This document shows positions 48,716-57,934 of a stretch of 64,000 bases of DNA, piece after piece (within the stretch, counting starts at the first letter, position 1; each line of letters starts with the position of its first letter). Source of the DNA: Acidimicrobiaceae bacterium (GTDB taxonomy: Bacteria > Actinomycetota > Acidimicrobiia > Acidimicrobiales > Ilumatobacteraceae). The notes under the pieces are model-generated. The model was not told the origin of the DNA, did no database searches, and saw nothing but the letters and a program-made list of their open reading frames with translations. A program made the translations under genes and the position numbers. The stretch covers positions 1-64,000 of the forward strand of contig JADKGZ010000001.1 in the NCBI GenBank assembly GCA_016722025.1, in the 5' to 3' direction.

Positions 48716-49617
48716 AGGTTCGCATCGGGTTCGGGTTCGGGGTGCGCACCAAGCTCAACGACAGCGGCTTCGCGGAAGTGGTCGACGCGCTGGAGGCCCT
48801 GCGCTTCGACAGCCTGTGGCTCAGCGAGCGCATCGGCGGCGACGCGCCCGACCCGCTGGTGGCGATGTCGTTCGCTGCCGGCCGCACGCAGCGGTTGAAG
48901 TTCGGCATGAGCGTCATGGTGCTGCCCGGTCGCAACCCGATCGTGCTGGCGAAGGAGCTGGCCACACTCGATCGCCTCTCGAACGGTCGGCTGCTCCCGG
49001 CCTTCGGGCTGGGCGTGGCCGACCCGCACGAGCAGCAGGCGTTCGGTGTCGAGCGCGGCGCTCGCGCAAAGATGTTCGATGAGGCGCTGGCGGTGCTGCG
49101 CGGCTGTTGGTCGGCCGAGCCACTCACTCACCATGGCGAGCACTTCCACTACGACAACCTGCAGGTGCGGCCCAAGCCGTTGCAGCACCACGTCGATGTG
49201 TGGTTGGGCGGTATCGCGCCGTCCGAGCTGCGCCGTGTCGGGCGGCTGGCAGATGGCTGGTTGCCCAGCTTCGTCACGCCCGACGATGCCGCGCGCGGGC
49301 GCGAGATCATCGAGGCAACCTGCGCACTGCACCACCGCACCATCGAGGACGACCACTACGGGGTGCTCGTGCCCTACGCCAACGGCCCCGTTCCCGATGC
49401 AGTGTTGGCCGGCCTGGCCGCTCGCCGCCCCGACCTCGCCGACCCTTCGGTGCTCATCCCCACCGGCTGGGATGCACTGCTCGACACCATCGACCGGTTC
49501 GTGGCCGTCGGCACCACCAAGTTCGTCATCCTGCCGATCGTCGAGCCTGCGTCGCCTGCCGCCTGGGTGCAGCACCTGGAGGAAGCAGCACCCATCGTGT
49601 CGGCCCGGCAGACCTGA
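48712..49617 (+). CDS. LLM-class F420-dependent oxidoreductase
   Basis: 301 residues of the luciferase-like barrel: FGFGVRTKLNDSGFAEVVDA, DSLWLSERIGGDAPDPLVAM, LLPAFGLGVADPHEQQAFGV, RRVGRLADGWLPSFVTPDD. It starts at a GTG that overlaps the stop of the upstream hydrolase. This is the third stand-alone LLM enzyme here; its partner suggests an ester-related substrate. Confidence 0.86.
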   Translation: MKVRIGFGFGVRTKLNDSGFAEVVDALEALRFDSLWLSERIGGDAPDPLVAMSFAAGRTQRLKFGMSVMVLPGRNPIVLAKELATLDRLSNGRLLPAFGLGVADPHEQQAFGVERGARAKMFDEALAVLRGCWSAEPLTHHGEHFHYDNLQVRPKPLQHHVDVWLGGIAPSELRRVGRLADGWLPSFVTPDDAARGREIIEATCALHHRTIEDDHYGVLVPYANGPVPDAVLAGLAARRPDLADPSVLIPTGWDALLDTIDRFVAVGTTKFVILPIVEPASPAAWVQHLEEAAPIVSARQT

Positions 49618-49721
49618 GCCGCCGCACGGCACCCGCCGGCACCCGCACGGCGCTCCTCACGCCAGGTGAACGGTTGCCGCCGTCGTCACGCCCGCCCCCG
49701 AGGTTCACGCAGCGGCATCGG

Positions 49722-51701
49722 TCACGCTCGCGTCTCGGCGTGCAGCCGCCCCATCAGGGCGAGCGCCTCACCGGCAGGCACCGCCGGGGAGAACAGGTAT
49801 CCCTGCACGAGGTCGCAGCCCAATCGGCGCAGGTCGGCGAAGACGGCTTCCGTCTCCACTCCCTCGGCGACGACGGTGAGACCCAGTTGGTGCCCGAGCT
49901 CGATCACCGACGCGACGATCGCTCGGTCCTCCGAACTGTGTTGCATCGCAACGACGAACCCGCGGTCGATCTTCAGCTCGCTCACCGGCAGGTGACCCAG
50001 CGAGCCCAGTGAGGTGTATCCCTGGCCGAAGTCGTCGAGACTCACCCGTACACCAGCGGCACTGAGCTCCTCGAGCAGTGCTGTCGCCCGCACGGGATCG
50101 GTCGCGAACGACGTCTCGGTGATCTCGAGCACCAGCTGCGATGCCTTCACCCGATGGGCGACGAGTCGGTTCAGGATCCACCCCGGAAGGTCGTCGCGAA
50201 GGTTTCGCGCCGAGATGTTGACGGCCACCGACAGCCCGGGATGCGTCACCGACCACTCTGCGAGTTGGGCAAGTGCGGAATCCACCACCCACTGCGTGAG
50301 CGGCCCGATGAGGCCAGTGCTCTCGGCAATCGGGATGAAGTCGTTGGGCGGCACCATGCCGCGCACCGGGTGCATCCACCGCACGAGTGCTTCGAACGCC
50401 AGCACCTGGCCGGTGCGAGCATCCACCTTCGGTTGGTAGTGCAGCACCAGTTCCTCGGCGGAGATCGCTCGCCGCAGTTCGGCGATGAGCCCCAGCCGCT
50501 GCGGGTCGAACTCGTCGATGCCCTGGTGATAGCGCACGATTGCCGCACGGGCGACCTTCGCCGCATCGAGCGCCAGATCGGCCCGATGCAGCAGCACCTC
50601 CGACGTCTGTGCGTCCATCGGCCACATCGCGTAGCCCATGCTGGCTTCCGCCGAGACGGCAACACCCGCCAGCTCCGCCTCCTGCCCGAGTGCGTCCTGC
50701 AGCCGGCGGAGAATGCCCTCCACGGAGTCGGCGGTTGCACCCGGCAGCACGATGCCGAACTCGTCACCGCCCAGGCGCGCAACCGTGTCACCGGGGCGAA
50801 CCGCCGCGGTCAACCGTTCGGCGACGATGCGCAGGAACTCGTCACCGTTGCGATGGCCGAGCGTGTCGTTCACTTCCTTGAAGCGGTCGAGATCCACCAC
50901 CACCAGTGCGACGTCGGTGCCCAGCCGGCCCGCGGAGGCCAACGCCGCCGATACCCGATCGGCGTGCAACGCGCGGTTCGGGAGCCCGGTCAGTGAGTCG
51001 TGCAGGGCCATGAACTCGGTACGCCGACTCTGCCGGCGAACGCGCCTGGTCATCGACGCCACGATCACGGCGAGCATCAGCCACAGCGCGGCCAATCCGA
51101 CCACCATGGCGAACTTCAGCCGCTCCAACGATTGCTGCCGCTGCGCAGCGATGGCGTCGTACGGCAGGTGGATCTCCGCCACCCCGACCACCTGATCGGG
51201 GCGCCCCACCGGGTGCACGGCCACGAAGGCCCGCAGGGCGACCATCCCTTCGCCGTCATCGCCGGCGGCGCTGCCGGCGGCCGCGACCTCCGTCAACGAC
51301 GAGGCAACGCCCTGGCTGATGGCGACCAACGCATCGCGCTCGCCGACCGGCGGCCCGGGAGGCGCGCCGGGCGCGGCGGCATCGAAGACCACACGACCGT
51401 CGAGGTCGAACAGCCACAACTGCAGCACCCGACCTTGCCGCAGCAGGCTGCCGGTCGTGAGGCTGAACGACGCTCGTTCGGATGGCGTGAGCCCCGCCCT
51501 CAGCGGCTTCGGCTCCAGGAACGGCTCGATCGCCGACTCGACGATCGACACCGACTGCAGTTCGCCGTTGCGCAGCGCAGCGTCATCGATCTCGTCGGTG
51601 AAGATGTTGGCCAGCACCAGGCCGAGCCAGAGCACCGGCACCAAGGTCGCGGCGGCGCCGACCACGAAGCGCCACAGCCCTTGCCACCTTTTCCCGTCCA
51701 T
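49722..51701 (-). CDS. GGDEF-EAL c-di-GMP enzyme with periplasmic sensor
   Basis: 659 residues: N-terminal helix (about 12-32), an extracytoplasmic sensor part (about 35-190), a second helix (198-218), then GGDEF with intact GGDEF at 311-315 and an inhibitory RxxD at 302-305, then EAL with FEALVRW (437-439), EITETSF, DDFGQGYTS and ELKIDRGFV. Both cyclase and phosphodiesterase residues are present, so it may switch between the two. A GTG at 51761 would add 20 residues. It is divergent from a second GGDEF-EAL gene, sharing a 248-base control region. Confidence 0.92.
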   Translation of the reverse strand: MDGKRWQGLWRFVVGAAATLVPVLWLGLVLANIFTDEIDDAALRNGELQSVSIVESAIEPFLEPKPLRAGLTPSERASFSLTTGSLLRQGRVLQLWLFDLDGRVVFDAAAPGAPPGPPVGERDALVAISQGVASSLTEVAAAGSAAGDDGEGMVALRAFVAVHPVGRPDQVVGVAEIHLPYDAIAAQRQQSLERLKFAMVVGLAALWLMLAVIVASMTRRVRRQSRRTEFMALHDSLTGLPNRALHADRVSAALASAGRLGTDVALVVVDLDRFKEVNDTLGHRNGDEFLRIVAERLTAAVRPGDTVARLGGDEFGIVLPGATADSVEGILRRLQDALGQEAELAGVAVSAEASMGYAMWPMDAQTSEVLLHRADLALDAAKVARAAIVRYHQGIDEFDPQRLGLIAELRRAISAEELVLHYQPKVDARTGQVLAFEALVRWMHPVRGMVPPNDFIPIAESTGLIGPLTQWVVDSALAQLAEWSVTHPGLSVAVNISARNLRDDLPGWILNRLVAHRVKASQLVLEITETSFATDPVRATALLEELSAAGVRVSLDDFGQGYTSLGSLGHLPVSELKIDRGFVVAMQHSSEDRAIVASVIELGHQLGLTVVAEGVETEAVFADLRRLGCDLVQGYLFSPAVPAGEALALMGRLHAETRA

Positions 51702-51764
51702 ACCGATCGTGTATCGGTCGGCGAGGCCGATCTTGAGGGTATTCAGACGATTGTCCGCCACGCC

Positions 51765-51835
51765 GCACACTTTCCCGAAAGTGCAAAGATCACTCCGAGA
51801 GCCGGTGAGGTCCCTTCGGCGATGACTACGCTTCG
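51765..51835 (+). promoter_or_regulatory. structured leader of the second GGDEF-EAL gene (possible riboswitch)
   Basis: The stretch contains a hairpin CACTTTC/GAAAGTG (51768-51783), then CAAAG, then GCCG/CGGC (51801-51820). The GAAA followed by GCAAAG recalls parts of the c-di-GMP-I (GEMM) aptamer, but the canonical GGGCAAAC block and the P1a stem are not evident. Placement in front of a c-di-GMP gene keeps it interesting. Unproven. Confidence 0.3.
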
Positions 51836-51866
51836 TGGCGAACCTGCGGACGGGGAGGGAGTCGGC

Positions 51867-51953
51867 GTGTTGTTCAGCCACTACATCGCGACGCGAGCGC
51901 CCCACGCCGCCGGCACGCGGCCGCGCCCACTGTCCCGTCGGTGCCACCGGTGA
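51867..51953 (+). CDS. 28-codon upstream ORF coupled to the GGDEF-EAL gene
   Basis: A strong ribosome site (GGGGAGGGAG, 51852-51861) precedes GTG 51867. The peptide (VLFSHYIATRAPHAAG, then RPLSRRCHR) ends in TGA that overlaps GTG 51950 (GTGA). The main gene has no ribosome site of its own, so it is probably translated by coupling. It could be a leader peptide, or the real N-terminus if one base is missing. Confidence 0.4.
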   Translation: MLFSHYIATRAPHAAGTRPRPLSRRCHR

Positions 51954-54496
51954 CCCCGCCGCGCGTGATGGTCCGGGTCTGTGGCCTCTCGGCCGTCTTG
52001 ACGGTCTGCGCCGCTGTCGGTTACGCCCTGCTGCCCGATGTGGCCTTCTCCACACGTTCCACCTCGTGGTGGCTGCTCCCGGTCATCGCCGTTGCCTATG
52101 GTCTCGCGGAGCGCACGGTGTTCCACTTCGAGTTCCGCCGTGAGGCCATCTCGTTCTCGTTGTCGGAGGTGCCCACCGCCTTCGCCCTGCTCTACCTGGC
52201 GCCGGGGCCCGGGCTCGCCGCGCGGCTCATCGGCGGCCTCGCCATCATCTCGTTCCAGCGCCGCAGCCCGTTCTACAAGCTGTGGTTCAACGAAGCGCTG
52301 TTCGCCGTCGAGATCGTGGTGGCGTACCACATCGTGTCGGCCGCAGTCGGTCGCTGGCCGGGTTCCAACGTGGCGCTGCTGGTCGCGATCGTGCCGGCTG
52401 CCGCCTTCGCCACCATCCTCGGCTCGGTGTTCGTGTCGGTGGCAATCGCGATCGTCGAAGGCGGCCTCCGCGCCCGATTGGTCGGCGAGCTGCGCCTGTC
52501 CTACTGGATGGCGCCGATGAACGCCCTGGTCGCTGCCGCGGTCGCCGCACCAACGCTCATCTCACCGTGGCTGGTCTTCCTCTCGGCAGCGCCACTGATC
52601 GCCGTGTGGGGGCTGATGCAGGGCTATGGCCGGCTCGAGCAGCGCTTCCGCGATCTCGACGATCTGCACGGCTTCGTGGGCCGCGTGGGCAGCTCGCTCG
52701 TCCTCTCGGAAGTCATCGACGCCGCCGTCGGCGACATCGCCACCTTGCTGCGCGTGCGCCGCGCTGCGGTGGTGGTGTTCGGGGCCGAGCAGCCGCTGCG
52801 CAGCAGTGTCGGCGAGTCGCTGCCCGAGCTGCCCGACGGCGCCGACGATGTGCAGTGGGCCGATGTGCTGGGGGCCAGGCGCGCCCTGCTGCTCGGTGTC
52901 GGCAAGTGTCAGGCCCTCGGGTTCAGCGGTCTCGCCGACATCGGCGACGTGCTGTGCGCGCCCGTACGCGACGGCGAAACCGTGGTCGGCCTCATCGTCG
53001 TCGCCGGCCGTGAGGGCGCGCACGACCACTTCCGCAGCGCCGATGTGGTGCGCCTGCAGACGCTCTCCGAGCAGATCGCTCCCATCCTGCGCAAGGCGCT
53101 CCTGCACCACCGCATCGAGTTCGAAGCTCGTCACGACGCACTCACCGGTCTGCCCAACCGCTCGTCGTTCGAACGCATCGTCGAAGGCAAGCTCGCTCCT
53201 GGCCACGTGCTCGATCGCGACGAGCAGGCAGTCGTGATGCTGATGGATCTCGATCGGTTCAAGGAGGTCAACGACACGCTCGGGCATCATGCGGGCGACG
53301 CCGTGCTCAACGACTTCGCCCAACGCCTCACCAACCTGCTCGGCCCCAACGACGTGCTCGCCCGCCTCGCCGGTGACGAGTTCGCGCTGCTCACCTTCCG
53401 CAACCTCGAAGCCACGCATCTGCTGGCAGCCAAGCTGGTCGACGAAGCTCGTCAGCCGTTCGACATCGACGGGCTCGAGGTGGTGGTCACGATGAGCATC
53501 GGTGTTGCACCCGTCAGCGGGGTGGTGCACGATGCCAGCACGCTGCTGCGGCAGGCCGACATCGCGATGTACACCGCCAAGAACCGGCACAGCGGGTACG
53601 AGATCTACAGCCAGGACATCGATCGCCGCACGCCCGCCCGTCTCTCCATGCTGGGCGACCTGCGCAACGCCCTCGAGCAGCTCGATCTGCAGGTCTTCCT
53701 GCAACCCAAGCTCGATCTGGCCAGTGGCATCGTCATCGGCGTCGAGGCGCTGGCCCGCTGGCCGCACCCGCGCCGCGGGTGGGTGGCCCCGGAAGACTTC
53801 GTGCCGGTCGCCGAGGAGACCGGCCTCATCAAGCAGCTCACCGATCAGGTGCTGGAGGCTTCCGCAGCACAGCTGCAACGCCTGCGCTCGTTGGGCCACC
53901 ACCTCGGGCTGGCCGTCAACCTCTCCACGCACGACCTCCTCGACGAGCTGCTCCCCGAACGGGTGATGCGTCACCTCGACCGCCACGACGTCGACCCCAC
54001 GCTGCTCACGTTGGAGATCACCGAGTCGTCGTTGCTCATCGACGCCCCGCGCGCCCGCGCAACGATCGAACGGTTGAACCAACAAGGCATCCGTCTGTCC
54101 GTCGACGACTTCGGTACCGGCTACTCGTCGCTCAGCTACTTGCGTCACCTGCCCGTGAGCGAGCTGAAGATCGACCGCAGCTTCGTGGCCAACGTGCTGT
54201 TCGACGAGCAGGACGAAGTGATCGTACGTTCCATCATCGACCTTGGCCACAACCTCGGCATGCAGGTGGTGGCGGAAGGTGTCGAGACCGACGAAGTGCT
54301 GAGTCGCCTGAAGGGCTTCGACTGCGACGTCGCACAAGGCTTCGGCATCTGCCGGCCGGTGCCGCTCGACAGCTTCGTGGCGTGGCTCAGCAGCACGCAA
54401 CACCCCAGCCGCCGCCGCGATCCGTTGCGGCCGGGCCACTGGTTCGACAACCCGGTCGACTCCACCGACCAGAGGCTGCGCGGCTCCGAATCCTGA
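51950..54496 (+). CDS. membrane GAF-GGDEF-EAL c-di-GMP enzyme
   Basis: About 848 residues: six to eight membrane helices (roughly 5-225), a GAF-like domain (about 240-370), a GGDEF domain whose signature is AGDEF (near residue 475), and an EAL domain (EALARW, LEITESSLLI, DDFGTGYSSL, ELKIDRSFV). AGDEF can still be active in known cyclases, but the I-site Arg is missing (PNDV), so feedback inhibition is unlikely. The phosphodiesterase residues are present. The start is the GTG that overlaps the upstream ORF; GTG 51941 and ATG 51968 are alternatives. Confidence 0.88.
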   Translation: MTPPRVMVRVCGLSAVLTVCAAVGYALLPDVAFSTRSTSWWLLPVIAVAYGLAERTVFHFEFRREAISFSLSEVPTAFALLYLAPGPGLAARLIGGLAIISFQRRSPFYKLWFNEALFAVEIVVAYHIVSAAVGRWPGSNVALLVAIVPAAAFATILGSVFVSVAIAIVEGGLRARLVGELRLSYWMAPMNALVAAAVAAPTLISPWLVFLSAAPLIAVWGLMQGYGRLEQRFRDLDDLHGFVGRVGSSLVLSEVIDAAVGDIATLLRVRRAAVVVFGAEQPLRSSVGESLPELPDGADDVQWADVLGARRALLLGVGKCQALGFSGLADIGDVLCAPVRDGETVVGLIVVAGREGAHDHFRSADVVRLQTLSEQIAPILRKALLHHRIEFEARHDALTGLPNRSSFERIVEGKLAPGHVLDRDEQAVVMLMDLDRFKEVNDTLGHHAGDAVLNDFAQRLTNLLGPNDVLARLAGDEFALLTFRNLEATHLLAAKLVDEARQPFDIDGLEVVVTMSIGVAPVSGVVHDASTLLRQADIAMYTAKNRHSGYEIYSQDIDRRTPARLSMLGDLRNALEQLDLQVFLQPKLDLASGIVIGVEALARWPHPRRGWVAPEDFVPVAEETGLIKQLTDQVLEASAAQLQRLRSLGHHLGLAVNLSTHDLLDELLPERVMRHLDRHDVDPTLLTLEITESSLLIDAPRARATIERLNQQGIRLSVDDFGTGYSSLSYLRHLPVSELKIDRSFVANVLFDEQDEVIVRSIIDLGHNLGMQVVAEGVETDEVLSRLKGFDCDVAQGFGICRPVPLDSFVAWLSSTQHPSRRRDPLRPGHWFDNPVDSTDQRLRGSES

Positions 54497-54527
54497 AGCA
54501 GGCACCGTCCAACTCGTCACTGGCGAT

Positions 54528-54541
54528 CGAACACGTGTTCG
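54528..54541. promoter_or_regulatory. LexA (SOS) box of dinB
   Basis: CGAACACGTGTTCG is a perfect palindrome matching the actinobacterial LexA site (GAAC-N4-GTTC). It abuts the -10 of dinB, so LexA binding would block RNA polymerase. Confidence 0.85.
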
Positions 54542-54543
54542 TC

Positions 54544-54549
54544 TACTCT
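54544..54549 (+). promoter_or_regulatory. -10 element TACTCT, leaderless start of dinB
   Basis: TACTCT lies seven bases before ATG 54557 and two bases after the LexA box. Confidence 0.5.
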
Positions 54550-54556
54550 CTGTTGG

Positions 54557-55813
54557 ATGGCGCCACCACTGCCTCCGCTGCCCACGATCCTGCACGCCGA
54601 CCTCGACGCGTTCTATGCCTCGGTGGAGCAGTTGCTCGACCCGGCTCTGCGCGGTCGGCCGATCGCGGTGGGAGGTGGGGTGGTGCTGGCCGCCTCGTAC
54701 GAAGCCAAGGCGCACGGTGTGCACGGCGGCATGTCGGGCTGGCGAGCGAAGCAGCTGTGCCCGGCGCTCGTCTTCGTTGGTGGCCACTTCTCCGAGTACC
54801 AGCGGCTCGCCGACCAGGTGATGGCCATCCTCGGCGACTTCACGCCGTTCGTGCAGCGCATCTCCATCGACGAAGCGTTCCTCGACGTGGCCGGCACGGT
54901 TCACCTGTTCGGCCCGCCGGGCGCCATTGCCCAGCAGCTTCGCTCCCGCGTGCGCGACGAGGTCGGGCTGCCCATCTCGGTGGGCGCCGCCGCCACCAAG
55001 CACCTGGCCAAGATCGCCTCGCAGGTGGCGAAGCCCGACGGCGTGGTGGTGGTCGACCCGCGGCACGAGCGCGCCTTTCTGGATCCGCTGCCGGTGGGCC
55101 TGGTGTGGGGCATCGGCCCCGTCACCCAGCAGCGCCTGGCCGACCGCGGCATTCGCACCATCGGCCAGCTGGCAGCGTCACCGACCGACTCGCTCGAGCA
55201 GTTCCTCGGACGTGCGCTGGGCAGCAAGGTGGGCGCACTGGCCGCCAACCGCGATCATCGCAAGGTGCAGCCCAACGGTCGCGCCGGCTCGGTGGGCGCG
55301 CAGTCGGCGTTCGGTCGCTGCGAGCCTTCGCCCGAGCTGCTGCGCGCAGTGCTCGGCCGTCTGGCCGACCGTGTGGCGAGCCGGCTGCGGGCGAAGCAAC
55401 GCGCCGGTCGCACCGTCACCGTGCGCGTGCGGTTCGCCGGCATGAAGGCCGTCACCCGATCGCGCACCGGAGCGCAGCCGTTGGCCACCACGCTCACGCT
55501 CACCGAGACCGCCGAGTCACTCGTGCGCCAAGCACTGGCCGACCACCCCGACGAGTTGCAGATCTCGCTGTTGGCCATCTCGGTCTCGAAGCTCGTCGAT
55601 CAACCGGTGCTGCAGATGGAGCTGCCGGTACTCCCCGACGACGCGGTCAGAGCCGGCAGCCCCAGCGGCTCGGCGCGCTGGGCGGTCGACCACTCGATCG
55701 ACGCGGTTCGCCGGCGATTCGGCCGCGCTGCCGTCGGCTATGCAGGGGTCGAGCTCTCACCCATGGGCAGCGTGCCCGACGAGTTCCGCGAGCTCGCCGA
55801 GCACGAGCTCTGA
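54557..55813 (+). CDS. dinB: DNA polymerase IV (Y-family), DinB
   Basis: 418 residues: LHADLDAFYASVEQ (first catalytic Asp), the steric-gate region (ASYEAKAHGVHGGMSGWRAK), ISIDEAFLDVAG (second acidic pair), two helix-hairpin-helix motifs (VWGIGPVTQQRLADRGIRTI) and the little finger domain with PLATTLTLTETAE. Possible clamp-binding motif QMELPVL near the end. It synthesises across lesions, with low fidelity, when SOS is induced; the LexA site upstream supports this. No dnaE2/imuA partner is present in the window. Confidence 0.94.
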   Translation: MAPPLPPLPTILHADLDAFYASVEQLLDPALRGRPIAVGGGVVLAASYEAKAHGVHGGMSGWRAKQLCPALVFVGGHFSEYQRLADQVMAILGDFTPFVQRISIDEAFLDVAGTVHLFGPPGAIAQQLRSRVRDEVGLPISVGAAATKHLAKIASQVAKPDGVVVVDPRHERAFLDPLPVGLVWGIGPVTQQRLADRGIRTIGQLAASPTDSLEQFLGRALGSKVGALAANRDHRKVQPNGRAGSVGAQSAFGRCEPSPELLRAVLGRLADRVASRLRAKQRAGRTVTVRVRFAGMKAVTRSRTGAQPLATTLTLTETAESLVRQALADHPDELQISLLAISVSKLVDQPVLQMELPVLPDDAVRAGSPSGSARWAVDHSIDAVRRRFGRAAVGYAGVELSPMGSVPDEFRELAEHEL

Positions 55814-55857
55814 TCCCGCCGCACGACCGGCTGCCGCACGACGGGACCGAGGTGATG

Positions 55858-57849
55858 TCAACTGCCGATCTTGCCGCCGTCGAGCTTGCGGATGACCACC
55901 GTTGCCGGTCGCGGACGACGACCCTCGTGGTACGGCCAGGTGCTCACCGTGGTCGGGTTGGCGGTCGTCGGCGCGCCACCGTTGAGGCCGTTCCAGTAGT
56001 TGGTCGACTCGCCGGGGTGCTGGATGTTGACGAACATCGTGCGCTGGTCGGGCGTGATCGTGATGCCGGTGAGCTCGCAACCACGAGGCCCGGTGAGGAA
56101 CCGGCGGATCTCACCAGTGGCCGGGTCGCCCACCAGCATCTGGTTGTTGCCGATGTTGTCGTAGCCGCGTGACGCCAGGTTCTGGCTGCTGTTGGAGATG
56201 TCGGTCTGGATCCACACGCGGCCGTCGTCGTCGACCCACAGCCCATCTGGAGAACCGAAGAGCGTCTGCCCAGCGGGTACCGAGGGGTCGTAGAACGGAT
56301 CGCCAGCGACCACATAGATGTCCCACGTGAACGACAGTGAGGTGTTGTCGGAGCCGGCTTCCTGGATGCGCACGACGTGGCCGTACGGGTTCGGGTCGCG
56401 GCCCGAGTTCACCGGCGCCGTGTTGCCGCTGCCGTTGGTGAACGTCACGTAGACGTCGCGGGTGTGCTCGTTGACGGCCACCCACTCCGGCCGGTGGCAA
56501 CGCGTCGCGCCCATCGCGTCCGCAGCCTGGCGTGTACGAATCAGCACGTCGGCCTGGTCGAGCCAACCATTGGCGACGGTGAGCGGGCCGTTGCCGTGCA
56601 CCAGTGGCAACCAGGCACCATTGCCCAGCGCATCGAACTGGGCAACGTACAGCGTGCCGTGGTCGAGCGGGCTACGGCGGCGAGCACGGTGTTCGCGCCA
56701 CTTCCGATCGCCCACGAACTTGTAGAGGTAGTCGCCGTTCTCGTCGTCGCCGGTGTAGACGACGACTCTGCCCCGCGACTCCACCACTGTGGCACCTTCG
56801 TGCTTGATGCGGCCGAGAGCAGTGCGCTTCACCGGGGTGGAGGTGGGCGACGAGGGATCGATCTCCACCACCCAGCCGTAGTGGTGCACCTCGCTGCGGT
56901 TGACGGCGAGGTCGAAACGAGGTTCGGCCTTGTGCCAGTTGTAGCCGAACCCGGCCTTCGAGACGCCGTAGCGAGCCTCGAGGGCTGTCGGGACGAAGGT
57001 GGCGTCGTCGGTGCCGAAGTAGCCGTTCCAGTTCTCCTCGCAGGTCAGGTACGTACCCCACGGCGTGGAGCCGTTGGCGCAGTTGTTGAGGGTGCCCCGC
57101 GGCGTCGGCGTGATCGCGCTCGCGAGCGCCGGGTGGCTTGCGGTCACTGGGCCGGAGAAGCTCATCGGCGTGGTGCCGGTGATCCGTCGGTTGTAGCTCG
57201 AACCCACGACGTGGGTCCACGTTCCGTCGGAGAGCTGGGCCACCTCGACCACGGTGACACCGTGGCCGGCCAGTGCCTTCGCCACCTTCTCCTTGCCAGC
57301 GTCGTCGGGGGTGATGGCGCTGCCCTGGGCGGCGGTGTAGATCTGGCTCGCGTCGGTGTACTCGTGGTTCAGCACCAGCACTCCTCGGCGATTGCCGCGG
57401 CGACCCTCGCCCAGTGGGAAGTAGTGCATGCCGTCGTGGTTGAAGCCCACCTGTTTCGCCTGTTCGGCGGCGGTGTTGGATGCGTCCTCCTTCCAGGTGA
57501 TGCCTGCGAACAAGGGGGTGCCCCACGGCACCAGGACGTCCCACGTGTACCCGTCGGGCACGCGGATCGTGTCGTCGGTGCTCGGCGCGATGCCGGTGAA
57601 GCCCAGCAGCGGGCGGTGGCGATCGTGGTCGTTGTCGTCGTCGTTGTCGTCGTCGCCGTTGTCGTTGTCGTTGTCGTTGTCGCCCGCCACCGCCGCCGAC
57701 ACGCCCAGCGAACTGGTCGCCATGAAGCTCACGACCGTTGCGGCGAGTGCGCCGCCGATCAGTCCCCGTCGGCTGAGGCGGGTTCCGATCATCTCGCCGA
57801 GGTGAGGGTTGAGGGTCGGGTTGGACGGAACATCGTCGGTGTCGAACAT
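55858..57849 (-). CDS. phoX: PhoX-type alkaline phosphatase (DUF839), Tat-exported
   Basis: 663 residues: twin-arginine signal (TRLSRRGLIGGALAATVVSF), an Asp/Asn linker (GDNDNDNDNGDDDNDDDNDH), then a PhoX beta-propeller: GRRGNRRGVLVLNHEYTDA, WGTYLTCEENWNGYFG, RIKHEGATVVESRGRVVVYT, GCELTGITITPDQRTMFVN. PhoX enzymes are Ca/Fe-dependent phosphomonoesterases exported folded by Tat to scavenge phosphate. An AGGGGAA site precedes the ATG. A PHO-box-like triple repeat lies upstream. Confidence 0.9.
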   Translation of the reverse strand: MFDTDDVPSNPTLNPHLGEMIGTRLSRRGLIGGALAATVVSFMATSSLGVSAAVAGDNDNDNDNGDDDNDDDNDHDRHRPLLGFTGIAPSTDDTIRVPDGYTWDVLVPWGTPLFAGITWKEDASNTAAEQAKQVGFNHDGMHYFPLGEGRRGNRRGVLVLNHEYTDASQIYTAAQGSAITPDDAGKEKVAKALAGHGVTVVEVAQLSDGTWTHVVGSSYNRRITGTTPMSFSGPVTASHPALASAITPTPRGTLNNCANGSTPWGTYLTCEENWNGYFGTDDATFVPTALEARYGVSKAGFGYNWHKAEPRFDLAVNRSEVHHYGWVVEIDPSSPTSTPVKRTALGRIKHEGATVVESRGRVVVYTGDDENGDYLYKFVGDRKWREHRARRRSPLDHGTLYVAQFDALGNGAWLPLVHGNGPLTVANGWLDQADVLIRTRQAADAMGATRCHRPEWVAVNEHTRDVYVTFTNGSGNTAPVNSGRDPNPYGHVVRIQEAGSDNTSLSFTWDIYVVAGDPFYDPSVPAGQTLFGSPDGLWVDDDGRVWIQTDISNSSQNLASRGYDNIGNNQMLVGDPATGEIRRFLTGPRGCELTGITITPDQRTMFVNIQHPGESTNYWNGLNGGAPTTANPTTVSTWPYHEGRRPRPATVVIRKLDGGKIGS
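57612..57690 (-). repeat. low-complexity GTC/GTT microsatellite coding the Asp/Asn linker of PhoX
   Basis: Near-perfect trinucleotide repeats (gtcgtt, gtcgtc) on the plus strand encode alternating Asp and Asn. Length may vary between strains by slippage in whole codons, keeping the frame. Confidence 0.75.
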
Positions 57850-57901
57850 GCTGGTTCCCCTGAGTGGAAGTGAGTCGCGCACGGCTGCGGCGATCGTCGG
57901 G

Positions 57902-57907
57902 ACCGTA
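57902..57907 (-). promoter_or_regulatory. -10 element TACGGT of phoX
   Basis: TACGGT on the minus strand, 52 bases before ATG 57849 and 27 bases downstream of the PHO-box-like repeats, so the activator would sit at about -35 to -65. Confidence 0.4.
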
Positions 57908-57934
57908 GGAAACGCAGGTTTCGCGCCGTTGTAG

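Noticed and set aside
51765..51835. Firm call of a c-di-GMP-I riboswitch
   Set aside because: GAAA and GCAAAG are present, but the GGGCAAAC block and a closing P1 stem are not; kept only as a low-confidence feature.
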